64,000 bases of DNA from Stichopus chloronotus (taxonomy: Eukaryota > Echinodermata > Holothuroidea > Aspidochirotida > Stichopodidae). Location of the stretch: assembly GCA_021234535.1 (NCBI GenBank), contig CM037832.1:5801135-5865134 (forward strand), written 5' to 3'. Shown here one piece after another: positions 57,801-64,000 of this stretch. The translations under genes and the position numbers were made by a program. Under the pieces are notes generated by a model that did no database searches, had not been told where the DNA came from, and saw only the letters and a program-made list of their open reading frames with translations. How positions within the stretch are numbered: the stretch's first letter is position 1; the number at the start of each line of letters is the position of its first letter.

Positions 57801-60201
57801 ACAGCTACGGTTAGGTACGTTGGACAGTTAGACCAAGAAGGAGGTGAACATATGCTCTTTGTTGGACTTCACATGGATGATCCAGGTATGATTAATTTGT
57901 CTCAGAGGTAAATAAATGTCCTTTCTTCAAACCACCTTCACATTATATCACCATACAGCAGCAGCAGCAGCAGCGACTGTAGTTTATATGTCATCAAATC
58001 CAACCAAAAGAGTGTTTGTCATATGCAGTTACCAGTCACCCACTGCTGTCTACTCCCTTCCACCTTCCCAAAGGCAATGAAAAATAGAGTCCAACATATG
58101 TGAATGCATCTATCTGTATGTTATAATATCATAATGTAAAGCAAGATTTTGCTGATTCAGGACTCAGGGTAGACCCAAATTTCCATTCAACTATCGCAAG
58201 TATTTATGAATGGGTGAAAAAATACCCCTCCCTACATCATAGGAAGGTGGTTCTCAAACAACAGCGGTACCATGGACATATTTTCTTTCTACAGTTGGTA
58301 ACACCAATGGTATCCTTGAAGGCAAGAGGTATTTCTACACCAAGAGGAAACATGGCAAGATGGTCAGAATCACAGAGGTTTTGTACATCTATAATCCAAA
58401 GGTAAAAAGCTGAATTTAAAATCTACTTATCCTGGCCGTATCCACCTTAGAAAGCACAGACGCACAAAATTATCGAAAACTCATGACTGGGAGAATGAAC
58501 CACTATGACAACGTGGCAGAATATATCAGTGATTTCCGTTCTTTGGTGAGGAAAATTTGCATTACAACTGAAAACTTTCTCTCATAGTTTCACATAGGTA
58601 TAGAGCAATTCTGTCATGACAAAATGTGTTATGACAGAAAAATCCTGTATTGAAAGGAAAATCTGAAATATTAAATTTCAAACCTACACTACTGTATGAT
58701 TTTTAACGACTTGTTGATGATGTGCACATGCCTGTGATGACTTGAAAATATGAAACTCCAGATCTCAGTCAGATGTGGGGAGACTAAATTTCTGACTGCT
58801 ATGTTGTTCCAGGCAGTAGTGGCACCAGGGGAGAGGGGGGCTGGGTGCATTTTCCCCTTTGGTCAGAACCTTTCCCCCAGTTGCCCCACTGCTCCCACTC
58901 GTCTTAAGTGACCTGACAAATGCATACATAGGTCTGTTCCCTGTTTATATTCTTAATTTTGCATTTACCTTATGTTCTAGGAAGTCCATGAGTCTTAATT
59001 TTTCACCCAGAGATATTTTCAAACCTCAGAATTGCCAGGGGGCTTTGCCTCCTGGATGCCCAACAGACTTTGCCTCTGGACCCCATGGGATTGTTATGAG
59101 TTTCATATTTGAAGTATACTCTCCAGAGACTTTTTTCACCCAGAAATATGCTAAAACCTCAGAGATCTGGTGGACCCCCACCAGGGCTTTGCCCATGGAC
59201 CCCATGAGGGGGTCCTAAATTCTCATCTCGTCAACTTAGAGGGGAGGAATAGCCAAAATAATTAAAATCGTTTGGAATCTTTGCGTTTAATGATGCACTT
59301 TGAACAAAAATATACCTGTCCTGAGATTAATTTTTCACCCAGAGATATGCTAAAACCTCAGGGCTTCTGGACACTTTGCCCCCTGGACCCCCAATGGGGC
59401 TTTGCCCCTGGGACCCACCAGGGGCCCTTAGACAGACCCCTGGACCCCACTTGCTAAGCTCATGTTTTGGACTCAGTATCGTGCTACATGTGAAATTTTT
59501 GCCCTCCATTTCCCCCCTCCCCCTTACTCCCAAATCTTAAATCCTGGCACTGCTACTGGTCACCAGGAGAGATTAAGTGCATCAACCAATACCCCATTGC
59601 TTAAGTAATGGTATAAACATTTAAGTAAATGTATTGTAATGGTAGAAACTGCTTTAACTTTGGTGAAGTAGTAACAAACATAAATGCTCATGTAAAAGCT
59701 GCATAGCTCATGCAAAAGCTCAATGAAAGCTCATGAAAAATATGCAGTTTGTAAATTTTCACTCCCTTGGGACTTTTGAGATGAATTCCCAGATGTAAAC
59801 TTTGGTATATCTAGGGAAATAAACATATAAGACTGTGTTACATATTTGCATTTACAGTATCATCAGTGAACTGTATTGAGCCTCTCTTGTACAATATCCA
59901 GAGAGTAGAATGTAACACACATTGACACACATGCCACAATGTGGTACATCAACATAGCCACAGTACGTGTAAAGTTGACACTGTTTGGTGAGTTTGGAAG
60001 CTCTCTATTACTTTTGTTCAGGTCTTTGATCAGACTCACCTTGGCAATATCTTTTTCAATCTCTCCGTTCTCTTCATTTCCCTTCGACAGACGACATCGT
60101 TTGATAAACTGAGTGATTTGATAGAGGAGTACAAGGCATCCCGGCGGAAACAGTGGCAGCAGTCACCGGTGGAGGGATCACGCCTGATTAAAGTGACGTA
60201 G
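33242..60201 (+). CDS. Gene B: EF-hand / WW-like / coiled-coil / CAP-Gly protein, 22 exons
   Basis: Twenty-two exons join to 6366 coding bases, 2121 residues, with all phases consistent. Residues 1-1217 come from one exon and are acidic and low in aromatics, probably disordered, with an EYEDDFDEES motif near 475. About 1240-1330 is basic (PPKKRRKKK, KGRRRQERR). About 1330-1450 and 1465-1575 are two copies of an EF-hand pair plus WW-like module. The best calcium loops are DKDGNNKLNKKE (1343-1354) and DINEDGKINVID (1474-1485). About 1585-1860 is coiled coil. A CAP-Gly domain occupies about 1998-2072, followed by a short tail ending RLIKVT. I recognise no named gene. A calcium-sensing cytoskeletal scaffold acting at microtubules, centrosome or cilium is inferred from CAP-Gly (a tubulin/EB C-terminus binder) and EF-hands. 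Confidence 0.85.
37206..37408 (+). CDS. Gene B exon 2, basic cluster
   Basis: Acceptor TTTACCAG, donor GAG|GTATGA. It encodes VQRYEGDGEDDERTFPGQG, then SGPPKKRRKKKSDPFDGLP and IKPWHLHQQEHSAIKE. The KKRRKKK cluster could be a nuclear localisation or acidic-tail-binding signal. Phase 1 in, phase 0 out. Confidence 0.85.
37923..37994 (+). CDS. Gene B exon 3
   Basis: Acceptor AAATTGCAG, donor CAG|GTAGTG; 24 codons in phase 0. It encodes RDYGRRTQLTWPNINRAANA and VPEQ. Confidence 0.8.
38340..38483 (+). CDS. Gene B exon 4, EF-hand 1
   Basis: Acceptor GAAACCAG (or three bases later), donor TTA|GTAAGT. It encodes QKSKGRRRQERRF, then FKQMLWMLFRSADKDGNNK and LNKKELGL. The loop DKDGNNKLNKKE has D1, D3, N5, a hydrophobic residue at 8 and E12, a canonical calcium-binding EF-hand. 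Confidence 0.9.
39307..39405 (+). CDS. Gene B exon 5
   Basis: Acceptor GAATAG, donor AAG|GTCGGT. It encodes ILQSPKLELSLTQADVKKLF and GDCCSTEEDSDPK, the linker helix and first half of EF-hand 2. The ILQSP start aligns with ILRSE of exon 9, its duplicate. Confidence 0.85.
39792..39862. repeat. Three-copy short tandem repeat in gene B intron 5
   Basis: Three adjacent diverged copies of a roughly 24-27 bp unit of the form CACTAGATCTAT-CCTGTCTTCA. Confidence 0.7.
39960..40046 (+). CDS. Gene B exon 6, EF-hand 2 second half
   Basis: Acceptor CTTCATTAG, donor CAG|GTAGGT. It encodes TLELSFEEFVPLGRFLLMVY and YSKLDESSQ. The SFEEFVPLGR sequence is nearly repeated as SFDEFVPLAK in exon 10. The EF-hand 2 loop is extended and non-canonical. 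Confidence 0.87.
40388..40755 (+). mobile_element. TTAA-type MITE family 1, copy 2
   Basis: A 368-bp element flanked by TTAA (40384-40387 and 40756-40759). Terminal inverted repeats are AGGGGCTCATTGAGTTG and CAACTCAATGAGCCTCT. It is the inverted homologue of 8628-8991, with shared internal blocks such as CATGTTTCACATCCAATAG. It sits in gene B intron 6 and is non-coding. Confidence 0.87.
40989..41062 (+). CDS. Gene B exon 7, WW-like domain 1
   Basis: Acceptor TTTTTCAG, donor CAAG|GTAAGA. It encodes SKWCLLDKGRDYGVIYFNKL and TGDA. The pattern W-x(13)-YFN-x2-TG fits a WW domain, but the second conserved Trp is missing in the following exon. Confidence 0.87.
42001..42262 (+). repeat. Interspersed repeat, copy 1 (direct partner at 53620-53890)
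   Basis: Shares CAACTGTACACTTTTGCT-like, GGCATTCAGT, CCCATATC-CTGC-CC and CCAGTTTG-CCTCCC blocks with 53620-53890 in the same orientation and spacing. It lies in gene B intron 7 next to a poly-G run. Confidence 0.72.
42485..42617 (+). CDS. Gene B exon 8, EF-hand 3
   Basis: Acceptor TTCCTTCAG, donor AGG|GTAGGT. It encodes TTIPSDYYGDIQHEPDLFEV, then AIHDLCEDADINEDGKINVI and DFLR. The loop DINEDGKINVID has D1, N3, D5, G6, I8 and D12, close to canonical. The first residues finish WW-like domain 1 (TTIP). Confidence 0.88.
43560..43965. repeat. Degenerate tandem repeat in gene B intron 8
   Basis: Three partial units share CCAAGGYCCCAYGTGRGYCC, TATGWCCCATTTTATGA, an AATGCT-CTTTTT block, and a CTTGGACAYAATRTTCC block. 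Order and spacing indicate a decayed head-to-tail array. Confidence 0.65.
44016..44089 (+). CDS. Gene B exon 9
   Basis: Acceptor CTTGTTTCAG, donor CGAA|GTACGT. It encodes ILRSEDFGLFLTNVDAEEIL and QYFT, the module-2 equivalent of exon 5. Confidence 0.85.
45020..45116 (+). CDS. Gene B exon 10, EF-hand 4
   Basis: Acceptor CACCTTTAG, donor CCT|GTGAGT. It encodes TRGREIMVSFDEFVPLAKRL and ILTVYRARDPSP. The fourth EF loop lacks acidic residues at positions 1, 3 and 5 and is probably structural only. It is the duplicate of exon 6. Confidence 0.87.
45117..49368. other. Gene B intron 10 (4.25 kb)
   Basis: The longest intron of gene B. It contains a cluster of CATATGGG-type palindromes (45690-46010) and long T-runs near 46080 and 46280. 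Several 60-120 codon open frames (for example 48703-49053) show no recognisable domain and no splice context. Confidence 0.6.
45690..46010. repeat. Cluster of CATATGGG / CCCATATG palindromic units
   Basis: About ten degenerate copies of CCCATATGGG or GGGCCCATATGG words occur in 320 bp. A longer inverted pair, CCAGATAACCCATAT and CATATGGTTATCTGGG, encloses the middle. GC content is higher than in the flanks. Similar arrays occur dispersed in marine invertebrate genomes (from memory). Confidence 0.7.
49369..49493 (+). CDS. Gene B exon 11, WW-like domain 2
   Basis: Acceptor TTCTCCAG, donor ACAG|GTATCT. It encodes HEWCHLYTKNVGSFWFNKVT, GQADRHPPTSL and VRTQQDLLEH. W-x(12)-FWFN-x2-TG...PP matches the WW fold pattern, again without the second Trp. 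It is the duplicate of exon 7. Confidence 0.88.
49864..50527 (-). mobile_element. TTAA-type MITE family 2, complete copy
   Basis: A 664-bp element flanked by TTAA at 49860-49863 and 50528-50531. Terminal inverted repeats begin AGTGATTGYGTGYATAGG on the left; the right end is CACACAATCACT. It matches 7526-8120 in inverted orientation. It is non-coding. The right end lies 80 bp upstream of gene B exon 12, so it may supply part of that intron's 3' region. Confidence 0.82.
50608..50695 (+). CDS. Gene B exon 12, coiled coil starts
   Basis: Acceptor CCTTTATAG, donor CAG|GTGATA. It encodes SRELEVFMEVAEDLHHTREK and LQQETQRRQ, with heptad-like spacing. Confidence 0.85.
50906..51004 (+). CDS. Gene B exon 13, coiled coil
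   Basis: Acceptor CCCTACAG, donor GAG|GTACTT. It encodes ELEQQLAELTKEHDTTKKEL and SKTTSNLEKSREE; phase 0 at both ends. Confidence 0.87.
51184..51268 (+). CDS. Gene B exon 14, coiled coil
   Basis: Acceptor GCTTCACAG, donor AGAG|GTAGGT. It encodes VEQKSKQIIYFEKEKVKHKN and LIESLQDR. Confidence 0.85.
52143..52206 (+). CDS. Gene B exon 15, coiled coil
   Basis: Acceptor TCTTTGCAG, donor ACA|GTAAGA. It encodes EEADRIEANLESLRNVLQST; phases 1 in and 2 out join cleanly. Confidence 0.83.
52339..52427. repeat. Two-copy direct repeat, about 45 bp unit
   Basis: TGTCACAAAA-GCA, then AATCATGCTTTTCTCTTTAG and a GCAAAAA tail, occurs twice in tandem in gene B intron 15. Confidence 0.85.
53164..53335 (+). CDS. 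Gene B exon 16, coiled coil
   Basis: Acceptor ATCAACAG, donor AAG|GTACAC. It encodes SAVREKEFDVRDLSGNLEER, TKELANSREHAANLQDKIDD and LVIQLRDEIRRNERVEK, with clear heptad periodicity. The long opposite-strand open frame (52819-53397) is a shadow. Confidence 0.88.
53620..53890 (+). repeat. Interspersed repeat, copy 2 (direct partner at 42001-42262)
   Basis: Matches 42001-42262 block by block, for example CACAATTGTACACTTTTGCT. It lies in gene B intron 16, upstream of exon 17. Confidence 0.72.
53984..54127 (+). CDS. Gene B exon 17, coiled coil
   Basis: Acceptor TCCATTCAG, donor AGG|GTAAGC. It encodes ELETTKSYKNEKVEVEDILK, ETKEELQMRMNQLTHARYEI and RDSKSRIR; phase 0 both sides. Confidence 0.88.
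55513..55679 (+). CDS. Gene B exon 18, end of coiled coil
   Basis: Acceptor CCTCTGCAG, donor ATAG|GTCAGT. It encodes KLETELNNYPNLEDQLAEKD, KEISQLKEEMQRLEAQMMED and IRRVTREPRPSAKRY. The coiled coil breaks at the Pro-rich tail. Confidence 0.87.
56578..56639 (+). CDS. Possible optional exon of gene B
   Basis: Acceptor TTTTCTTAG fits the phase of exon 18 and the frame reads SRSIQMVSDQQFVEPCLLSD, then a donor-like ACA|GTGAGT. The outgoing phase (1) does not fit exon 19 (phase 2). Read through, it stops after EQSVY, which would truncate the protein before CAP-Gly. It could be an alternative or terminal exon, or chance. Confidence 0.25.
56756..56819 (+). CDS. Possible optional exon of gene B (weak)
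   Basis: After acceptor ACTCATCAG, in the phase of exon 18, the frame reads DDTPPMTPPDSLMITSSNP. This is coding-like, but no donor with matching phase is present before the stop. Reported only as a candidate. Confidence 0.18.
56966..57426 (+). CDS. Gene B exon 19, linker and start of CAP-Gly
   Basis: Acceptor GAATGTCAG, donor CTAG|GTAACC. It encodes WNKVQNVELWDKSHDCSDPS, a long Ser/Arg-rich linker (SASGDRSKLARPKSSIG) and LLARFVKEGDRVRIKKSG. The GDRVRI strand opens the CAP-Gly domain. It joins directly to exon 18 in phase 2. Confidence 0.9.
57778..57885 (+). CDS. Gene B exon 20, CAP-Gly middle
   Basis: Acceptor TTGTGTCAG, donor CCAG|GTATGA. It encodes MKPSDLRTATVRYVGQLDQE and GGEHMLFVGLHMDDP. 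VRYVG and FVGLHMDDP match the core strands (VRYIG, WVGVELDEP) of CAP-Gly domains. The small gap before VRYVG holds a short insertion. Confidence 0.92.
57956..57974. repeat. (CAG)6 microsatellite in gene B intron 20
   Basis: Six consecutive CAG triplets about 70 bp after exon 20. Confidence 0.9.
58295..58401 (+). CDS. Gene B exon 21, CAP-Gly end
   Basis: Acceptor TTTCTACAG, donor AAG|GTAAAA. It encodes GNTNGILEGKRYFYTKRKHG and KMVRITEVLYIYNPK. G-x4-G-x-RYF and the final HG-x-MVR strand are typical CAP-Gly. The canonical GKNDG ligand motif is replaced by GNTNG. Confidence 0.92.
58980..59460. repeat. Three diverged copies of a repeat in gene B intron 21
   Basis: Copies near 59000, 59127 and 59330 share TTTTTCACCCAGAGATAT, AAACCTCAG and a GGCTTTGCCCCTGGACCCC-type block. 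The spacing is irregular (about 125 and 205 bp). Confidence 0.75.
60091..60201 (+). CDS. Gene B terminal exon 22
   Basis: Acceptor CCTTCGACAG, 36 codons and TAG at 60199-60201. It encodes TTSFDKLSDLIEEYKASRRK and QWQQSPVEGSRLIKVT, a short helical, basic tail after CAP-Gly. Confidence 0.88.
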   Translation, partial: TTSFDKLSDLIEEYKASRRKQWQQSPVEGSRLIKVT

Positions 60202-60881
60202 AAGCCGTCTCCAAGTCTTGAGACGAAGCAAAATGAGTTAAGTGATGCAGAAGCCATCCATAAAGACATTAACCACCAAATGACAGTAAAACATCTCCAT
60301 GTGGTGAGGATGACCGGTAGTCTCTGGTACTGTGATGGTGTTAAATTTTAACGTACGAGTTGCGCCGTGCAATTTCCAAAAGCCTCCAGAACAGATAGTG
60401 ATTTCATGTCAGTCGAATCTCTTACACCAGAAACCTGCCTTTAAGTGAAAAGCTGCATCACAGCAAGGGGCCTAATGGGTCACTCTAGGTAGCCAGAACC
60501 AGTGAGTGGTTTCATTGAGAGGTCACCGATTCTGAGAAACTTCCATAGCAACTTTCGTGGTGAACAGCTTTATCAGATCAACCAGCTAAATTTTTGGTAA
60601 ATGTGCACCTTGCCGTTTTGATGAAAATGAAATTTGTCAATGAAAAGAAACCATAGTCCACTCCAGGTATCGCCGTTGATTCGTAGATGCCGAAGTGGTC
60701 CTCAGTGCGATTGGCTCTAGAGAACAGAATTCCATAGTTGGCTGTAGTGAGAATTATGTGTTGAAAAGTTTTAACTGTTCCATCCCTGTGAAAAGTGCTG
60801 AAGGAATATTTGCAAGTACCATGTGTTTTGTAAACACACCATTTGTCATTCAATTATCAATGTGAAATGATTTGCCATAAA

Positions 60882-60887
60882 AATAAA
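60882..60887 (+). promoter_or_regulatory. Candidate poly(A) signal of gene B
   Basis: AATAAA within CATAAAAATAAAAATTT, 681 bases after the stop codon. It is the nearest canonical hexamer I noticed; further AATAAA motifs occur near 62110 and 62218. Confidence 0.45.
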
Positions 60888-63471
60888 AATTTAACATTTT
60901 TTTTTAACATTATTGAATGCATTTTTTCAAATGCTTCCGTTTGGTTGGAGACAGCTGTGTGTAGAGCAGCATCGGGCAAAAGAGATTGGAATGTAGTTTT
61001 ATACTCAAGATGTATCTGCAAACTGCCATAACTTTTTTTGGGGGGGGGGCTTTTTTGGGGGGGAGGGAGTGTGTGCCTGCTATTTGCCTGTCTGATTATA
61101 GACTATGCTTTCCCGAAATGGTGACAGAAAATGGATACAAGAAAGAACGATAACCACACTCTATCGACTTGTTGAATATCCCGGAGACCATTTCTATGTC
61201 CTTGCTATTTATACAATATTACGAACTGCATGACCAGTCATTCCCTCTCTCAACCCATTTTCAGATATATACAGCATTTCAAATTTACAACTTTGTCTGG
61301 CGTAAGTTCTACCTTGTAGTACTCCTGCCAGCATTTACATACAACTTTCAAAGTGTTTAATACATGAGTTGCCAGTTTGCCACATCTGTGTGTGGTGTGT
61401 TCTAACATCACAGGTGCTGTATGTCGTTTGAACCTTATCCGTGTTTGTGCTGATAGGCATCATCGGCCCTCACTTACCAAAGTGTATTTTTCTCTTCTTT
61501 TTTTTTTATTATTCCTGCCACCATGTACAGCTAAATTATCTGAAAATCTCCCATTATCACTCACTGGCATTAATGTGAAACATTCCATAAACACTGAACT
61601 GTAATGCAATTTTTCATATACTAATATATACATTCATAGTTTTACTACCATTGTGATATATTTAAAGTATTAACTATATTAGCGTTGCTTGTGATACGTA
61701 CAGTGGCATCATTGTATTAAAATTTATTCCACTTTACATGTCCTTTTACAAATTCATCCTAATAGCAAAAACACTTTGTGAAAATGAAAAAAAAAAGATA
61801 AATTCAAAATAAGTGACCTGTTTTTGATCTTTTTGTACTGATGTAGAAGACTGTATTCTACTCTCATTATTTCTCACCAGAAATAGAGAAATAGACTGAC
61901 AAACTTAATGCTGTCCCTACTTGTTGGTGGGCTTGCCCGTAATTACTGTTTTGTGGGGCATCTTTGCTTATACACATACCACAATATCATTTTGGTGGCA
62001 GGTTAGGGGGGTAACTTTGTAATATTAATCTGAAATTTTCACATTAAAGAAACACCACCTCATTAGACAGCTTACACTGATGGTAATTTTGATTACCACT
62101 TGATCCGTCAATAAAAGTTAATACCAACCCAACCATTGATAAATCCCTGAGCTGCTAATGAAAAAGCACCACAGAAGAATATGGTTTTTAAATTCTCATA
62201 AGAGCTTAAGTTTCAACAATAAAAAGAAGCAAAATCATAAAATATATGTCAAAAACATTGAACTTAAATTCTGGAAAGCGACATCACAGCTGCAATTTCA
62301 GATGAAACCAAACTGAGTAAACGATAATGAAAATATGGAAGTATAATCATTTTTTAACTACATAATAAAACAAATCCATTTATGGGGGGGGGGGGAAATG
62401 TTGGGGGGAATGTTCCTTGATACTTGAAACATGGTAAATGTGAATATCAGGCATTCAAGAAAGAAGGAAAACAACAAAATAGACATGTTTGTGGTGACAT
62501 TGTATTAATATACTGAAGAATTATACACCATGGAGCGACCACAATATGGCCACTTAGTGTGCAAGTTACTTCATAATAGTAATAGACTAAAGTATTTACA
62601 CAATAAGGAGAACCCTTGAAGCTGGAATATGAGTTGTACTGGCAACTGCCCGGTCATCTATCTTTGTTCTTTGTCAGTGTTTCAGGGAAGAGAAAGTAAA
62701 AGATTACCTGTCACAAAGGCTGAAAGAGAACAATGCACCCATCTTCCAGATATTTGAATATAGATTGTCTCAACATTTTTGTTGGCCCAACAAAATTCAA
62801 ACTATAAGAAAGCAAAGCAGTTAATCACTGTTACTTGAAATCAAACAGACCGATCTGAATGGATATGAATATTCATGTAGGCAAAAATGGGACTTACTGT
62901 CTTTTGTAGTTTGTTGTAGTGGCTATGACATATTCTCCATGACTTTGATTTTCACAAACAAATTTTCAACTCATATTCCAGCTTAAACTGGGAAAGATAT
63001 GGTTTATCTTGCTGGTAGATTGTTAGAAGTTGCAGCAAGAGAATAGACCAAAGAGAGAATAGAAGGTGTGATATTCTTCTTAGTGTTTACATATTTCTTA
63101 AAACCACAAGGAACAACTCCCGAGTACTATTTCAATGAACCCACAATTGTAGAGATTTGGATGAGATTGCAGTAATTCACTGTTAAGTTGACATCATGAT
63201 GAAAATCTCTTTCAAACCCACAGGATAATCATACCTCACGATCGTTGCTGATAGATTTCTCTTCCACACTCCCCTCATGCTTCTGCAGATATTGTGGTAT
63301 TGTCAAACATGATCAGATAGCTGGTTTTGGTTACAAAACTGTAAAATAATCTGAATGTTACTCTGCAGATCTTAAGTACCAAAATGCTGTATAAGTGACA
63401 GCTGCTGCATTCTACATTAAACAGGAGGTGGAAGGAAAGAGGGGCATAATTCTAACTAGCAAACACGCCAT

Positions 63472-63511
63472 ACATACATACATACACATACATACATACA
63501 CACACACACAT
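63472..63511. repeat. CATA/(CA)n microsatellite
   Basis: Mixed CATACATACATACACATACA followed by a CA run. Confidence 0.9.
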
Positions 63512-64000
63512 TAAATACAAATTCTAGCCTTTGGCAAATACCAATCATTGCCACATATTGCAAAGACTATCAATTACACATACTTTTCTCTAGGAATGGT
63601 CCAGAGTCTGTCATATTTCCGGACTCAAACTCACGTTTGGTTCAAAGATGTAGGATTGATAAGGTGAATGTTGTCAGTGTACAACTTCTGCCGAAGCCAC
63701 ACGTGGCTCTTGGTACATCAAGACAGTGACAGCACACCATACATACCCTTTATCAACCTTAGTCACTCAAAATATGGTAATATTGCCTGCCAAACTGTGT
63801 GTCAAAGGTGATAAAAATGTAGCAAGCGGACAGTTTTATATGTGCATTTAAGAAGTGATAGTGGAGAGATATACTTGCAAATTTTAAATGTGATTAATTA
63901 ACTGTATATTAAAGGCATGAGGACAAATGTCTTCTCTGGTATTTGGCCTTCACATGTCTGGCTTTGATAAACACAGATCAATACACCATGTTAAAGGTAC

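Larger units (their letters stand above)
60202..64000. other. 3' UTR of gene B and downstream intergenic DNA
   Basis: No convincing exon on either strand. It contains a candidate poly(A) signal (60882-60887), G-rich runs near 61039 and 62382, and a CATA/CA microsatellite near 63472-63511. The remainder is AT-rich and featureless to me. Confidence 0.55.

Overview
The window is animal nuclear DNA from a marine invertebrate, probably an invertebrate deuterostome such as an echinoderm. The evidence is many short coding exons with GT-AG introns, AT-rich spacers, frequent microsatellites and mononucleotide runs, short terminal-inverted-repeat elements inside introns, and overuse of the word AGGCCT. 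The organism assignment is inference; no ribosomal, mitochondrial or other diagnostic gene is present. No prokaryotic operon, CRISPR array, rRNA or tRNA gene was found.

Two spliced genes, both on the + strand, account for essentially all recognisable coding sequence. Gene A (2774-20793, 12 exons assembled, first exon not located) encodes about 600 residues. It belongs to a widespread, largely uncharacterised family of transposase-like proteins. The conserved blocks run in order: an acidic N-terminus, a Cys/His-rich segment with a W-SSQP block, a VVTD block, an HSLDVW block, an ILHHVIGKHQW block, an LLAAID block, and a C-terminal YNRTTKRS...YSYI block. Every splice phase in the model is consistent. 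The family's usual Asp-rich first block (DGRxDSPG, recalled from memory) is missing where it should sit at the exon 5/6 junction, so the protein may be a domesticated, non-catalytic relative.

Gene B (33242-60201, 22 exons) gives one uninterrupted reading frame of 2121 residues when all exons are joined. A single 3.65 kb exon encodes a 1217-residue acidic, probably disordered N-terminus. Twenty-one small exons follow. They encode a basic linker, two copies of an (EF-hand pair + WW-like) module, about 270 residues of coiled coil, and a CAP-Gly domain near the C-terminus. I do not recognise a named orthologue. The order EF-hand/WW-like x2, coiled coil, CAP-Gly suggests a calcium-responsive microtubule- or centrosome/cilium-associated scaffold. 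The two modules share intron positions, so the duplication happened at exon level. This protein is the best candidate for an undescribed system in the window.

Layout: 1-2773 is upstream of gene A and holds an unresolved first exon, one arm of an inverted repeat pair and a CpG-rich palindrome. 2774-20793 is gene A. 20794-33241 is intergenic, with a double hairpin, a CATA microsatellite, a repeat carrying three AGGTCA half-sites, and other simple repeats. 33242-60201 is gene B. 60202-64000 is 3' UTR and intergenic DNA. Introns of both genes carry copies of the same interspersed elements: two families of TTAA-flanked MITEs, a hAT-like element with 15-bp terminal repeats, and several other dispersed or tandem repeats.
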